A DNA stretch of 64,000 nucleotides from Acidobacteriota bacterium (lineage in GTDB: Bacteria > Acidobacteriota > Blastocatellia > Pyrinomonadales > Pyrinomonadaceae): contig JADKBM010000011.1 of assembly GCA_016715115.1 (NCBI GenBank), positions 248,001 to 312,000 of the forward strand. Reading direction: 5' to 3'. Every line of letters starts with the position of its first letter. Positions within the stretch are counted from its first letter, which is position 1. Positions 16,010 to 25,635 of this stretch are shown piece by piece. Position numbers and translations under genes: made by a program. Under the pieces are notes generated by a model. That model ran no database searches and was not told where the DNA came from. It saw only the letters and a list, made by a program, of their open reading frames with translations.

Positions 16010-17887
16010 ATGGCAGAGTCAATGGGTAGAATCAGACAATTTGCTTTCAGAATGGCCGCATCGGTCGCGGCCTTTGCATTGCTGCTGCAGTTCCTTTCGG
16101 TCGCATCCGACGCGCAGGACGGGCGGCAGTTGACGCGGGAAAGTCTGGCCGGCAATGAAGCGCGGACGGCGCTTGTTATCGGGAACGGCAAATATCAGAA
16201 TGTCTCGACGCTCGAGAATCCGGTCAACGACGCAACCGATATGGCCGAGACATTAAGAGGGCTCGGGTTTGAGGTCATCACCGGAACGGACGCGAATCTC
16301 GTTCAAATGCGGCGTTTGATCCGCGAGTTCGGCGAAAAGCTAGAAGCGAAAAAGGGAATCGGGCTCGTCTTTTATGCCGGTCACGGCGTCGAGGTCCGCG
16401 GCAAGAACTTTCTGATCCCGGTCGACGCCGACATCTCGCGCGAGGTCGAAACCGAAGATTACGCAATCGACGTCAATTCGATCCTGCGGCAGATGGATGC
16501 CGCCGGCAATGGCTTCAACATCGTCATCCTCGACGCCTGCCGCAACAATCCGTTCTCGCGCGGCTGGAGCCGCAGCGCAGATTCGGGCGGCCTCGCCAAC
16601 GTCACCGCGCCGACCGGAACATACATCGCCTACGCCGCCGCGCCGGGCACGACCGCCTCGGACGGCAAGGGAACGCGAAACGGAGTCTTTACGGGCGCGC
16701 TGCTGAAAAACCTTCGAAAACCGAATCTCAAACTCGAAGAGGTCTTCAAATCGACGCGCGAAGAAGTGATGACGGTAACCTCCAACAAACAGGTGCCGTG
16801 GGATTCATCGTCGATCAAGGGCGATTTTTACTTTCAGCGAAGCGCCGCGCCGACATCCGTCGCGAACATCCCGACGGTTGCGCCGGCGAGCGCTGCAGCG
16901 CAGGAAGCCGAAGCGTGGGACCTCGTCAAGGAGAGCAAAGATCCGGGCGATCTGCGGCTGTTCCTCAAGGAGTTTCCGAACGGAACGAACTCCGCGACGG
17001 CACGCATCAGACTCGACGGACTGGTTTGGGAATCTGCTAAAAGATCGAACGACAAAGCCTTGGTCGAAGCCTATCTCGGCGAGTTCCCAAATGGCGCAAA
17101 TTCGGCTGCGGCCAGGATCAAGCTCCGCCAGATTGAAGCGGCGGCGTCCGTGTCGACGAAAGAAACACCGGTTACTAAACAGGAGACGGTCGCGCCCGGA
17201 ACGATTCGCAAGAACGCCTCGGGGATCGAACTCGTTTGGATCCCGCCGGGCGACTTTATGATGGGTTCCCCTAAAGGCGATTCGGATGAGAGGCCGGTTC
17301 GAAAGGTGACATTTGCCAAGGGATTTTGGATGGGCAGATTCGAGATCACGCAAGGCCAATGGCGAGCGTTGATCGGCAGCAATCCGAGCTCGTTCGTCAG
17401 GTGCGGCGACGATTGCCCGGTGGAAACCGTCAATTGGGACGACGCGGTCGCGTTCGTTGCGAAGTTGAATGCATCGGACACCGAGTTCACATATTCGCTC
17501 CCGTCGGAAGCTCAGTGGGAATACGCGGCGCGAGCCGGGACGCTCGGCGATTATTACGGAGACGCCGGCGAGATCGCGTGGACGATCGGCAATTCGAAGG
17601 CGTCGCCCCATCCGGTCGGCAAAAAGCTGGCGAACGCCTGGGGGCTTTATGATATGAGTGGAAACGTCTGGGAATGGTGCGCGGACCTATACAGCGAAAA
17701 TGGATACGCGGGTCTGCCGAGCGACGGTTCGCCGAATCTGACCGTCGGCGATCCGAAATATCGCGTTCAGAGAGGCGGCTCGTGGGGAAGCTTTGACGGA
17801 AAGTCGCGTTCACCCAACCGGGGGAAGGAAGAGGTCTCAAGACGGTATCACCTGAACGGTTTCCGGATCGTCGCTGTCAGAAAATGA
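16010..17887 (+). CDS. Exported caspase-like (C14) protease fused to an FGE/sulfatase-modifying-factor domain
   Basis: 625 residues from the ATG at 16010; further in-frame ATGs lie at 15986 and 16022. A signal peptide or signal anchor (FAFRMAASVAAFALLLQFL) leads into a C14 caspase fold with RTALVIGNGKYQNV, His125 in FYAGHGVEV and Cys177 in LDACRNNPF, so the catalytic dyad is present. Two short repeats follow (LRLFLKEFPNGTNSATARI and VEAYLGEFPNGANSAAARI). The C-terminal FGE-type domain (about 410-625) has WIPPGDFMMGSPKGDSDERP, SGNVWEWCADLY and YRVQRGGSWGSF. This domain often acts as a binding module rather than an enzyme when joined to caspases. It heads a same-strand cluster with a kinase and a second caspase. 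Confidence 0.9.
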   Translation: MAESMGRIRQFAFRMAASVAAFALLLQFLSVASDAQDGRQLTRESLAGNEARTALVIGNGKYQNVSTLENPVNDATDMAETLRGLGFEVITGTDANLVQMRRLIREFGEKLEAKKGIGLVFYAGHGVEVRGKNFLIPVDADISREVETEDYAIDVNSILRQMDAAGNGFNIVILDACRNNPFSRGWSRSADSGGLANVTAPTGTYIAYAAAPGTTASDGKGTRNGVFTGALLKNLRKPNLKLEEVFKSTREEVMTVTSNKQVPWDSSSIKGDFYFQRSAAPTSVANIPTVAPASAAAQEAEAWDLVKESKDPGDLRLFLKEFPNGTNSATARIRLDGLVWESAKRSNDKALVEAYLGEFPNGANSAAARIKLRQIEAAASVSTKETPVTKQETVAPGTIRKNASGIELVWIPPGDFMMGSPKGDSDERPVRKVTFAKGFWMGRFEITQGQWRALIGSNPSSFVRCGDDCPVETVNWDDAVAFVAKLNASDTEFTYSLPSEAQWEYAARAGTLGDYYGDAGEIAWTIGNSKASPHPVGKKLANAWGLYDMSGNVWEWCADLYSENGYAGLPSDGSPNLTVGDPKYRVQRGGSWGSFDGKSRSPNRGKEEVSRRYHLNGFRIVAVRK

Positions 17888-17915
17888 GTCGAATTTGGAG
17901 TCTTCGGGTTTGAGT

Positions 17916-19805
17916 ATGGTGGACAAAAAGGAAGAATGGGAAATCGGGGCTTCCAGGGAGGATCCCGCGGCGCCGCCGAAACCGGCCAATGTCGATTTTG
18001 CTCGCTCTGCAAGTCTCGTCGGGACGCATCTTGACGGACGGTTCTTTATTCAGAAGGATCTTACCGACGGCGGCGCGGACGCCGGCGGGTTCGGGCTGGT
18101 TTACCTTGCGAAGGATTTGAAACTCCTCGGCAAGGACGTCGTCGTCAAGATCCTGCGGAAAACGGCGCTCGCAAACGAGGATATCGTCCGCAAGTTCCAG
18201 CACGAAAAAGAAGCGCTGATCCGCCTCGATCATCCGAATATCGTCCGCATTCTCGATTCGGGCACGCTCGCCGACGGCAATCCGTTTATGGTGATGGAGT
18301 TCATCCCGGGCCGGTCGCTGCGACGGAAGATCAAGGAGACCGGAAAGTTCGAATTCGGCGAGGCGGCGCACCTCATCGAATCGATCACGGACGCCCTCGC
18401 CGCGGCGCATTCGCAGAAGATACTCCACCGCGATATCAAGCCCGAGAACATTATGCTGACGCCGCAGGATGACGGCCCGGACCGCGTCCGTTTGATCGAT
18501 TTCGGCATCGCCCGCGTCGAGGATTCGGTCCTCGCGCCGGCGACCGAGATTCCGCGCGGCATCGGGACGATCCTCTACATCGCGCCCGAACAACTGCTCG
18601 GAAAGATGGATCAAACGCCGGCGGGCGACATTTACTCGGCGGCAATCGTTTTCTACGAGATGCTTACCGGCGAACTGCCGTTCCGGCCGGAATCGATCGT
18701 CGAGATGTATCAGCTGCAGCAACAGGGTGTCAAAACCTCGCCCCGTACGCTGCGTTCGGGTCTGAATGCGGCGGCCGAACAGCTTCTTTTGTCCGCGCTC
18801 GACTTCGATCCGGCGAAGCGGCCGCAGAATGTCCGGCAGTTCGGCCGCGATCTGGCGCGGGCATTGCGCGGAATCACCGTTGACAACAGTCCCGCAGCGA
18901 CCGCACACGAGCTTAAAGCGACCGCCGCCGTCAGCACGCCGGTGCTGGCGGAGACGAGCCTGGCGTCGCTCGCGAGCGCCGAGGTCGAGACAGTCGATTC
19001 GCCCGAGCGCCCGGTCGGTATCATCGCGGACGACCACTACAAGACGTTGGGAACGTCGGGTGGGTCAAAAACAAGAAATCGAGCCGTCTGGCCCATTGCG
19101 GCGCTGCTCCTGATTCTCGCACTGGCGGTTTCGGGAGGGTTCGTCGCTTGGAAGTACTCCGGCCAGTCGAAGACCGACGCGGTTGCGAACAATTCGGGAC
19201 CAGCCAGCAACGGAAAAGAGAAGAATCCCGCCGGAGCCGACAAGAACGTGACCGCGGATTCTGTGACGGCGCGCGAACTGAAGTATTTTCTCAATGTTCA
19301 GAAAATGAGGGACAACAAGCCGTTCGGCGAGCCGTTCCGATCATCGGGCCAGGAGATCTTCGAAAACGGTTACAAGTTCAGGCTCAACATCGAAAGCGGT
19401 GCCGGTGGATTTCTTTATGCCTACGCCGAAGACCGGGATGCCGACGGCCGGACGATCTACAACGTCCTTTACCCGACGCCTAAAGCGAATGACGGCTCGG
19501 CGGCGGTCAATTCGGGCAAAAACTCGGAATCCGGTTGGAACACTTTCAGCGGAACGGCCGGAACGGAGATCGTCTGGATCATCTGGACCGCGAAAGAGGA
19601 CGCGGACCTCGAAACCGCGCGTCGTTCGGGTTTCTCGAATGCCGGCCGCGTTTCCGATGCATCTCTCGTCGCCAAGCTGAAATCGTTCATCGAGAAAAAC
19701 GACGCGCAAAAGGCGAACGGCGCAAAGGACGCCGAAAAGCAACTGACGGTCGTCAACGGTTCGGGCGACATCGTCCTGCACCGCATTGCGCTCGAACATC
19801 GTTGA
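17916..19805 (+). CDS. Membrane Ser/Thr protein kinase with extracytoplasmic DUF4384-like domain
   Basis: 629 residues from ATG 17916, 28 bp after the caspase-FGE gene. The kinase domain (about 43-325) has a variant glycine loop (GGADAGGFGLVYLA), Lys78, HRDIKPEN (171-178) and DFG (195-197). A linker and one membrane span (VWPIAALLLILALAVSGGF, about 389-407) follow. The outer C-terminal part (about 445-600) has FRLNIESGAGGFLYAYAED and TIYNVLYPTPK, close to the DUF4384 pattern of the gene at 23338-24291. The loop insertion between the glycines is unusual, but the catalytic residues are intact. Its position between two caspase genes suggests that it regulates them or shares an input. Confidence 0.88.
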   Translation: MVDKKEEWEIGASREDPAAPPKPANVDFARSASLVGTHLDGRFFIQKDLTDGGADAGGFGLVYLAKDLKLLGKDVVVKILRKTALANEDIVRKFQHEKEALIRLDHPNIVRILDSGTLADGNPFMVMEFIPGRSLRRKIKETGKFEFGEAAHLIESITDALAAAHSQKILHRDIKPENIMLTPQDDGPDRVRLIDFGIARVEDSVLAPATEIPRGIGTILYIAPEQLLGKMDQTPAGDIYSAAIVFYEMLTGELPFRPESIVEMYQLQQQGVKTSPRTLRSGLNAAAEQLLLSALDFDPAKRPQNVRQFGRDLARALRGITVDNSPAATAHELKATAAVSTPVLAETSLASLASAEVETVDSPERPVGIIADDHYKTLGTSGGSKTRNRAVWPIAALLLILALAVSGGFVAWKYSGQSKTDAVANNSGPASNGKEKNPAGADKNVTADSVTARELKYFLNVQKMRDNKPFGEPFRSSGQEIFENGYKFRLNIESGAGGFLYAYAEDRDADGRTIYNVLYPTPKANDGSAAVNSGKNSESGWNTFSGTAGTEIVWIIWTAKEDADLETARRSGFSNAGRVSDASLVAKLKSFIEKNDAQKANGAKDAEKQLTVVNGSGDIVLHRIALEHR

Positions 19806-20269
19806 ACTCCAAATGTTTGGGGGAAAAGCAACGGGACTTTTGCCTTAATCGTGCCCGTGCCAGAACCGGTACAAACTCGCCGATCCTGCAAACGGGAAAG
19901 CGTGGAACTCCGCGAAAAAGAACGCCTCGTGCGCGCCGACGAGTGCGGCGATGATGCGTTTAAGGGTGAAGGCATTCAAAAACTTCGACACAGTTTCAAA
20001 AAAGACCCGAGTGTGATCGTCGCGCAGTGGCGAATGCCGTATGTCGGCTGACCGATCGCCAGAATTGCGCCATCGCGTTGAAAGTATGCTATGTTAGCGC
20101 CAAATAGATTCATTCTGAATTTTTCGCGGGATAGTTTCCCGATTTGTTGTTGGAATTCGCAAAAGGGCGCGTAATCCCGGAACAAAGAGTTCCGTTTGTA
20201 CGTCCCAATTGTCCAAATCGGCCCGCCCGGGTCGCAACCGCTCCCCCCGCGGAGCAAACGGAGGTCCTT
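19806..20269. other. 464-bp intergenic region; no recognisable gene
   Basis: A 66-codon plus-strand frame (19851-20051, including REKERLVRADECGDDAFKGE) and an antisense frame through the same bases both look plausible in composition. Neither has a ribosome binding site or a family I know. The last bases hold the Shine-Dalgarno GGAGG (20260-20264) of the M48 gene. A TTGAAA...TATGTT pair near 20077-20097 could contain a promoter but is not convincing. Confidence 0.5.
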
Positions 20270-22015
20270 ATGATCAGTCTGCCCAAAGCGTCCCGCCAGA
20301 CGTTGTTTTTTGCATTCCTTGTCTTGCCGTTGATCCTCTCGATCTGTTCGGCCAACATCGTCTTCGGTCAGGAAGATAAGAAGAAAGACGAGCAGAAGAA
20401 ACAGGAGAAGCTCTCAAAGGCCGAGCAGGAAGCGCTGAAAAAACAGGAAAAGCGTGAAAAGCGTTATCAGAAGATTCTGACGTATTCGAAGGAAAAATAC
20501 GACACTGATCCGGATTTCAAGGACGTTGTCGACGACAAGTACCGGACGATCAGGCGCACACACACGCTCACTGCGTACGACGTGAATATGCGTGCCTCGA
20601 ACGTTAAGCTTGTTAGCAAAGAAAACGAGAAGCTCGTTTTCGACAATACGCTTTACGACAATCCGCTCGCTCAGGATTTCGTCAACCGCGTCGGCCAGTC
20701 GCTGATCCCGCCCGATACCAAGCGGCTCTATTCGTTCAAGATCATTCAGAATCCGGTCCCCGAGGCGCGGGCGCTTTCGACCGGTACCGTTTACATATCG
20801 ACCGGATATCTCGCTCTCATCGACAATGAGGCGCAGCTCGCCTACATCCTCGCCCACGAGATCGCGCACGTCGAAGGCGACGATTGGTTCGAAGATTCCT
20901 TGGTTGACGTCGGGACGGTGCCCTACATTGAGAAGAAGGCGTGGGTCACGATCGTCCGTGTCGTCGGGGCGCTCGGCGGCGCGAATCAGCAGATCATCAG
21001 CGCGAGTCTTCTGAAGATGTACGGATTCAACGACGCGTTCAGTTGGGAAGATTTTCAGGAAGACGATGCGGATGTCGAGGCGATGAAGAGTATGCTGCGG
21101 CGCAACTACGACGTGCGCGAGATTCAAAAATTGTACGAGCGGATGAGGATGATCGCCTCCGATCCCAGATCGCAAACCGGATTCATCGCCGATCCGGATC
21201 GCATCAAAGGCCGGCTCGAAATGTTCGGAAGTACCTACCAGCAGTACTCGCGAGCCGGAACTACGTCCGGAGCTTCGATCGACGCGAAGATCACCGATCG
21301 AAATCAGAACGCGAGCACGATGCGTGGAATCGCCAGAATTCTCAACGAACAACTCGCACCGGAGATCAAAAAGAAGCTGGAAGACGGAGAAATGCTTGCC
21401 TCGTCGGCCGAGTTCCAATCGACGATGGCGCTGGTAAAGCGCGATAACGGCATCCGCGCGCTTCAGTTCGACCTGTTCGAAATGGCGCGCGCGAATCTGA
21501 GCGATTCGATCGGTATCCGAAGCAACGATCCGCTTGCTTACTATTATTACGGCAAGGCTCTGAAACAAACGGCGAGAAACTCCTCGGAGATTTCAAAGGC
21601 ACTTGAGAGCCTTACGAATTCGATCGCGTTGGACAAGCGCCAGACGATCGCCGAACCGTTTCTTTTCCGGGCAATGCTCCGCCTCGCGGATCGCAATCCG
21701 ATCGAAGCGCCTTTGATCTTCGACGATCTGAAGACATACGTCGCCGTGTATCAGCGAGAAAATGCGGGCGCGCTTCCTTCGAATATGGATTTCATTTACG
21801 ATTTTATGCAGGATCTCGGAGTGATGGATTATCGCGCGACGCCGACCGCTAACACGACCGAGGCGCCGAAACCGATCGTCGGCACGAGGCCGACGTCGAC
21901 CAGTTCGGTTGCGGACACGTCTCCAACGCAGAACAACGTGGTCGTCACTTCGACCGTTCCGACGCCGACCCCGACGCCGGTCAAAGGACCAAAAAAGCCT
22001 GTTAAGAAGCCGTAA
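20270..22015 (+). CDS. Exported M48-family zinc metalloprotease
   Basis: 581 residues. The ATG at 20270 has GGAGG five bases upstream and opens a signal peptide (TLFFAFLVLPLILSICSANI); the frame extends 126 bases further up but without a start signal. After a Lys/Gln-rich charged stretch comes the peptidase domain with HEIAH at 196-200 (AYILAHEIAHVEGDDW), a TGYLALIDNEAQLAYIL helix before it and a downstream DADVEAMKSMLRR motif that supplies the third zinc ligand. The C-terminal third is helical and TPR-like (SDSIGIRSNDPLAYYYYGKA), ending in a Pro/Thr-rich tail. The likely role is periplasmic protein quality control. It is followed 3 bp later by the second caspase gene. Confidence 0.88.
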   Translation: MISLPKASRQTLFFAFLVLPLILSICSANIVFGQEDKKKDEQKKQEKLSKAEQEALKKQEKREKRYQKILTYSKEKYDTDPDFKDVVDDKYRTIRRTHTLTAYDVNMRASNVKLVSKENEKLVFDNTLYDNPLAQDFVNRVGQSLIPPDTKRLYSFKIIQNPVPEARALSTGTVYISTGYLALIDNEAQLAYILAHEIAHVEGDDWFEDSLVDVGTVPYIEKKAWVTIVRVVGALGGANQQIISASLLKMYGFNDAFSWEDFQEDDADVEAMKSMLRRNYDVREIQKLYERMRMIASDPRSQTGFIADPDRIKGRLEMFGSTYQQYSRAGTTSGASIDAKITDRNQNASTMRGIARILNEQLAPEIKKKLEDGEMLASSAEFQSTMALVKRDNGIRALQFDLFEMARANLSDSIGIRSNDPLAYYYYGKALKQTARNSSEISKALESLTNSIALDKRQTIAEPFLFRAMLRLADRNPIEAPLIFDDLKTYVAVYQRENAGALPSNMDFIYDFMQDLGVMDYRATPTANTTEAPKPIVGTRPTSTSSVADTSPTQNNVVVTSTVPTPTPTPVKGPKKPVKKP

Positions 22016-22018
22016 TTT

Positions 22019-23320
22019 ATGAAAATCTGTACATTCATCATCGCCGTTTTTGCGGGTTGCCTGTCCGTTCTTCCCGCGTACTCGCAGGAAACGGACAGGT
22101 CGCCGTTCAGACTTGAACTGCCCGAGGCGGAAACCGGTCAGATGTCGGACGCGAAGGTCTACATCGCGAACGCGAAGGTCAATGTCGTCAAATTCTGGAT
22201 CCTGAACCCGGCGGCCGACGGTATCGAGTGGAGTACGATCAAGGTCCGGATCAACAACAATTCCGCGAACCGCGTCTGCGCTCAAAGTTCGAGTTCGCTC
22301 GGCAAGATCATGAAGTGCGACCTTAACAAACTCGCCGGTTTCCGCCTTGCGCCACTGGAGAACCGTTTCGAGATCGAGGCGTCCGGGAACGACGGGAAGC
22401 GCTATTTCGCATCGTTCCTGGCGGTCACCGACCCGAAACGGGCGGTCAGTTCGAACGGGTCCAAAAACGGCAAGCTCGGGTTTTCCGGTAGAAAGTTCGC
22501 CGTGGTCATCGGTGTTTCAAAGTACCAATACAATGATGTCGGACTCGGAAATCTGAATTTTGCGGATAAAGACGCGGCCGAATTGAAGAATTGGCTGATC
22601 ACTTCGGGCGGATTCGCGGTCGAGGACGTTCTTTATATGGTCAACGCCGACGCGACGCTTAGCGCAGTTCGCGATTCGCTCAACCGGTTTTTGACAAGGG
22701 CCACCGAGAACGACCTCGTCCTGTTCTTTTTCGCCGGACACGGTACTCCCGACCCGTTCAATCCGACGGAACTTTACTATCTTGTCCACGACTCCAAGGT
22801 CGGCGATCTCAAAAGGACGGGATTTCCGATGACCGAACTGAAGGCGATCGTCGACAGAAAGATCAGTTCGACGCGGGCGATCTTTCTGCTCGACACGTGT
22901 CACAGCGGCGGGGTCAGCGGCAAGAAAGTAGTGCCGTTCAAGACCGTCACAAAGGGCAACCGCGGACTCGACGATGGAACCGGGGAACGCATTCTCGAAC
23001 GACCGGTCGAGATCCGCAACGACGTTAGCCAGGCCGCCGGACGGCTTTTCGCTTCGCGGGGCCGTGCGATCTTAAGTTCGTCGGACGTCAGCGAAACCTC
23101 ACGCGAAGGATCGCGCTGGGGAGGCGGTCACGGTGTTTTTACGTGGGTTTTGCTACAGGGATTGAAGGGGCTTGCGGATAGCAATTCCGACCGCGTTGTG
23201 ACGACCGGCGAACTGTTTCAGTTCGTTCGCTCGAGGGTCAATCAGGAAACCGGCGGCAAGCAGAACCCGAGTCTCATTTCGGGAATCGGTGAAGAACTTG
23301 AGATCGCCGTGATCAAATAG
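22019..23320 (+). CDS. Exported caspase-like (C14) protease
   Basis: 433 residues with a signal peptide (MKICTFIIAVFAGCLSVLPA, cleaved near YSQE). An N-terminal beta-domain of about 130 residues precedes the caspase fold from KFAVVIGVSKYQYNDVGLGN. The dyad is His241 in FFFAGHGTPDP and Cys294 in FLLDTCHSGGVSG. The fold ends with GHGVFTWVLLQGLKGLAD, usual in orthocaspases. It lacks the FGE domain of the protein at 16010. The 3-bp and 17-bp gaps to its neighbours point to an operon with the M48 protease and the DUF4384 protein. Confidence 0.9.
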   Translation: MKICTFIIAVFAGCLSVLPAYSQETDRSPFRLELPEAETGQMSDAKVYIANAKVNVVKFWILNPAADGIEWSTIKVRINNNSANRVCAQSSSSLGKIMKCDLNKLAGFRLAPLENRFEIEASGNDGKRYFASFLAVTDPKRAVSSNGSKNGKLGFSGRKFAVVIGVSKYQYNDVGLGNLNFADKDAAELKNWLITSGGFAVEDVLYMVNADATLSAVRDSLNRFLTRATENDLVLFFFAGHGTPDPFNPTELYYLVHDSKVGDLKRTGFPMTELKAIVDRKISSTRAIFLLDTCHSGGVSGKKVVPFKTVTKGNRGLDDGTGERILERPVEIRNDVSQAAGRLFASRGRAILSSSDVSETSREGSRWGGGHGVFTWVLLQGLKGLADSNSDRVVTTGELFQFVRSRVNQETGGKQNPSLISGIGEELEIAVIK

Positions 23321-23337
23321 TTACGTTCGACAAACTT

Positions 23338-24291
23338 ATGAGAAAGAAACCAATACTGACGTACTTGGCGCTGATTTTCATTTCGGCATTGTCCGTATTC
23401 GCGCAGGATGGGGAACAGACGCGTTCGATCACGTCCGACGACTTCAATCAGCAACGGCCCGCGGCGAAAAAGGCGGCTCCACGAAAGCGCGTCGAGTACA
23501 AACTGACAAAACGTGCAGCTGCCGTTCGGCGGAAATCGTCGGCGGTTCGAAATCCACGAAAAACGGTCGGAAATTCGGTCTTCGCGGATATCGGAGTGAC
23601 CGTTTGGAAGCTGCGCCCGCGGATCAGAACCGATGCCGGTTTCACGCTTCCGGTTCAAATCGGCGCTCGCGTCGAACAATGGTCGGCGGAACGGGTCGGC
23701 GCAGACTCACAGTTTCGCAAAGGCGACCGTGTCCGTCTGGCGATCGAGCCGTCATCTGTCGGTTATCTCTACGTTGTCGACAGCGAGATCTTGAGCGACG
23801 GAACCTTTGGCGATCCGTACCTGATATTTCCGGCTGGGACCGAGCCGAACCGCGTTTCGCCGGGAATGCTCGTCGACATTCCCGATCAGAAAGACGAACT
23901 CCCGTATTTCAACATCAATCCGCAGGCCGCCAACTACCGCGGCGAGTTGTTGACGGTTATCGTCTCGCCGGAGCCGATCACGTTTCGGACCGACAACAAG
24001 GGACGGATAACCAGTATCGACGAATTGAGCGAACTTGAGTTCGACGCGGAAGTTTCGATCTTCAGCCGGACCGACGATACCGACAAACTCTACACCAAGG
24101 CCGAAGCCGATTCGTCCTGCGGGGCAAAGTCGCGGATGCTCATTCGCGAAAAAGCGTCCGTCCAGAAACCGTGCGGCGAAACCAGCCGGCAACTGACCCG
24201 TGACGAGCCTTCGCCGCAAACGATCTATCGCGTCAAGACCACGACGGGCCGGCCGGCGGTCGCATTCGTCCGGCTCGATGTCGGGAATTGA
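23338..24291 (+). CDS. Exported DUF4384 domain protein
   Basis: 317 residues with a signal peptide (YLALIFISALSVFAQD). After a basic Ala/Lys/Arg linker, the core (about 75-250) has DRVRLAIEPSSVGYLYVVDS, GDPYLIFPAGTEPNRVSPG and LLTVIVSPEPI, which is the DUF4384 layout. These domains are found beside or fused to caspases and kinases and are thought to sense or bind ligands outside the membrane. This gene follows the second caspase by 17 bp, and the kinase at 17916 carries a similar domain, which ties the cluster together. The stop codon touches the start of a repeat array. Confidence 0.82.
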   Translation: MRKKPILTYLALIFISALSVFAQDGEQTRSITSDDFNQQRPAAKKAAPRKRVEYKLTKRAAAVRRKSSAVRNPRKTVGNSVFADIGVTVWKLRPRIRTDAGFTLPVQIGARVEQWSAERVGADSQFRKGDRVRLAIEPSSVGYLYVVDSEILSDGTFGDPYLIFPAGTEPNRVSPGMLVDIPDQKDELPYFNINPQAANYRGELLTVIVSPEPITFRTDNKGRITSIDELSELEFDAEVSIFSRTDDTDKLYTKAEADSSCGAKSRMLIREKASVQKPCGETSRQLTRDEPSPQTIYRVKTTTGRPAVAFVRLDVGN

Positions 24292-24381
24292 TTCGAGCTG
24301 CGAGCTTTGGCTGCGAGCTGCGAGCTTTGAGCTCAAAGCTCAAACTCAAAGCTCACAGCTCAGAGCTCGCAGCTCGAATCA
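24291..24381. repeat. Heptamer-phased inverted repeat (GAGCTGC / GAGCTTT words)
   Basis: Words GAGCTGC, GAGCTTT and GAGCTCA run in 7-base phase on the left half. The right half carries their reverse complements (AAGCTCA, AGCTCAC, AGCTCAG, AGCTCGC), so the ends GATTCGAGCTGCGAGC and GCTCGCAGCTCGAATC pair exactly. The region can fold into a hairpin of roughly 40 bp. It lies 70 bp upstream of a four-helix-bundle gene, as another array does at 43855-44157. Confidence 0.85.
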
Positions 24382-24450
24382 ATACTTGAAAAATCCTCCA
24401 CGATTCTGGCATACTGCTTCCCTCAAAAAACTCACACAGGAGCTCACAAA

Positions 24451-24801
24451 ATGCAGGACTTCAGAAACCTCAATGTGTGGCGGAAAGCCCACGAACTCGT
24501 ATTGATTATTTATCGGTTGACGGCGCATTTTCCGCCGGAAGAGCGCTTCGGCCTTCGTTCCAATCTTCGGCGGCTGGCCACCGAGATTCCGTCCGTGATC
24601 GCGTCAGGCTCTGCCAAGCGGACGGATCCGGAATTCGCACGCTGCCTCGATTCGGCGATCGGTTTTTCGGCCGTGCTCGAATATCACGCTTTGCTCGCGC
24701 GCGACCTCGAAATGTTTCGTGAAGCGGATTATAATTATGCCTACGAACAGATCGTCGAACTTCGCAAGATGATCATCTCGCTTGCGAAACGGATCGGCTG
24801 A
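24451..24801 (+). CDS. Four-helix-bundle protein (S23 / 23S rRNA intervening-sequence family)
   Basis: 116 residues. MQDFRNLNVWRKAHELVL, a Pro-containing turn (LTAHFPPEERFGL), IPSVIASGSAKR and SAVLEYHALLARDL are family marks of the S23 four-helix bundle. Family members were first found in intervening sequences of 23S rRNA genes; free-standing copies such as this one are common and of unknown function. ACACAGGAGCTCACAAAATG gives an AGGAG ribosome site. A strong inverted repeat lies just upstream. The downstream sterol-desaturase gene starts 15 bp later. Confidence 0.9.
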   Translation: MQDFRNLNVWRKAHELVLIIYRLTAHFPPEERFGLRSNLRRLATEIPSVIASGSAKRTDPEFARCLDSAIGFSAVLEYHALLARDLEMFREADYNYAYEQIVELRKMIISLAKRIG

Positions 24802-24815
24802 ATTGTTCGGGAGCT

Positions 24816-25631
24816 ATGCCGAAACCTACCGATATCGCAATTCCGCTGTTCGCGCTTCTGATCGCCGTCGAGACGCTGCTCAGCGTTCGTTACGAGAAAA
24901 CCTATGACCGCAAGGACGTTTGGACGAATATCGGGCTCGGCTTCGGGAGCGCGTTTTTCGGCTTTCTGTTCGGCTATATCCAGGCGTTTTTTTACAACGG
25001 GATTTACGAGAATTACGCGCCGTATCAAATGCCTATGAACGCGTGGTGGGCGTGGGTGATTCTGCTCTTTGCCGACGATTTTCTTTACTATTGGTTTCAC
25101 CGGATCAGCCACGAGGTCCGTTTCTTCTGGAACTTCCACGTCGTTCATCATTCGTCGAATCAATATAATCTGAGCGTCGCCGTGCGTCAGAGCTGGTTTT
25201 CCGGCATTGCTCACTGGCTCTTTTATCTGCCGCTGGCGCTCGCCGGCTTTCCGCTCTGGTCGTTCATTTTTATGCACGGACTCAACCTCATCTACCAGTT
25301 TTGGATCCATACGAAAACGATCTACAAACTGCCGCGATGGGCGGAGTTTGTTTTCAACACGCCGTCGCACCATCGGGTGCACCACGGTGTGAATGAACGG
25401 TATCTCGATAAGAATTACGGCGGGATCTTCATCTTCTGGGACCGGATTTTCGGATCGTTCATTGAGGAAGACGAAACAGTTCGCTACGGGATCATCAAAC
25501 CGATCCACAGTTACAATATGCTTTGGATAAATGTCCACGGTTGGGCCGAGATGCTGGAAGCGATGAGATCAAAGCCGACACTTGGCGCCAAACTGCGCTG
25601 CATCTACGGCGCTCCGGCGATGGATTCTTGA
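24816..25631 (+). CDS. Sterol desaturase / fatty acid hydroxylase family membrane protein
   Basis: 271 residues with four or more membrane spans and the three di-iron histidine clusters: HRISH (in YYWFHRISHEVRF), HVVHHSS and the late HHRVHHG. It belongs to the family of membrane non-haem di-iron hydroxylases and desaturases that act on lipids. The exact substrate cannot be read from the sequence; sterol, carotenoid and alkylglycerol enzymes share these motifs. It is followed 4 bp later by an exported protein, but that pairing need not be functional. Confidence 0.88.
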   Translation: MPKPTDIAIPLFALLIAVETLLSVRYEKTYDRKDVWTNIGLGFGSAFFGFLFGYIQAFFYNGIYENYAPYQMPMNAWWAWVILLFADDFLYYWFHRISHEVRFFWNFHVVHHSSNQYNLSVAVRQSWFSGIAHWLFYLPLALAGFPLWSFIFMHGLNLIYQFWIHTKTIYKLPRWAEFVFNTPSHHRVHHGVNERYLDKNYGGIFIFWDRIFGSFIEEDETVRYGIIKPIHSYNMLWINVHGWAEMLEAMRSKPTLGAKLRCIYGAPAMDS

Positions 25632-25635
25632 GTTT

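Noticed and set aside
16805..17611. 268-codon antisense frame in the caspase-FGE gene
   Set aside because: Arg-rich shadow of the GC-rich sense gene with no start signal.
19851..20051. Small 66-residue gene
   Set aside because: No ribosome site, no known family, and the antisense frame looks equally plausible; left as intergenic.
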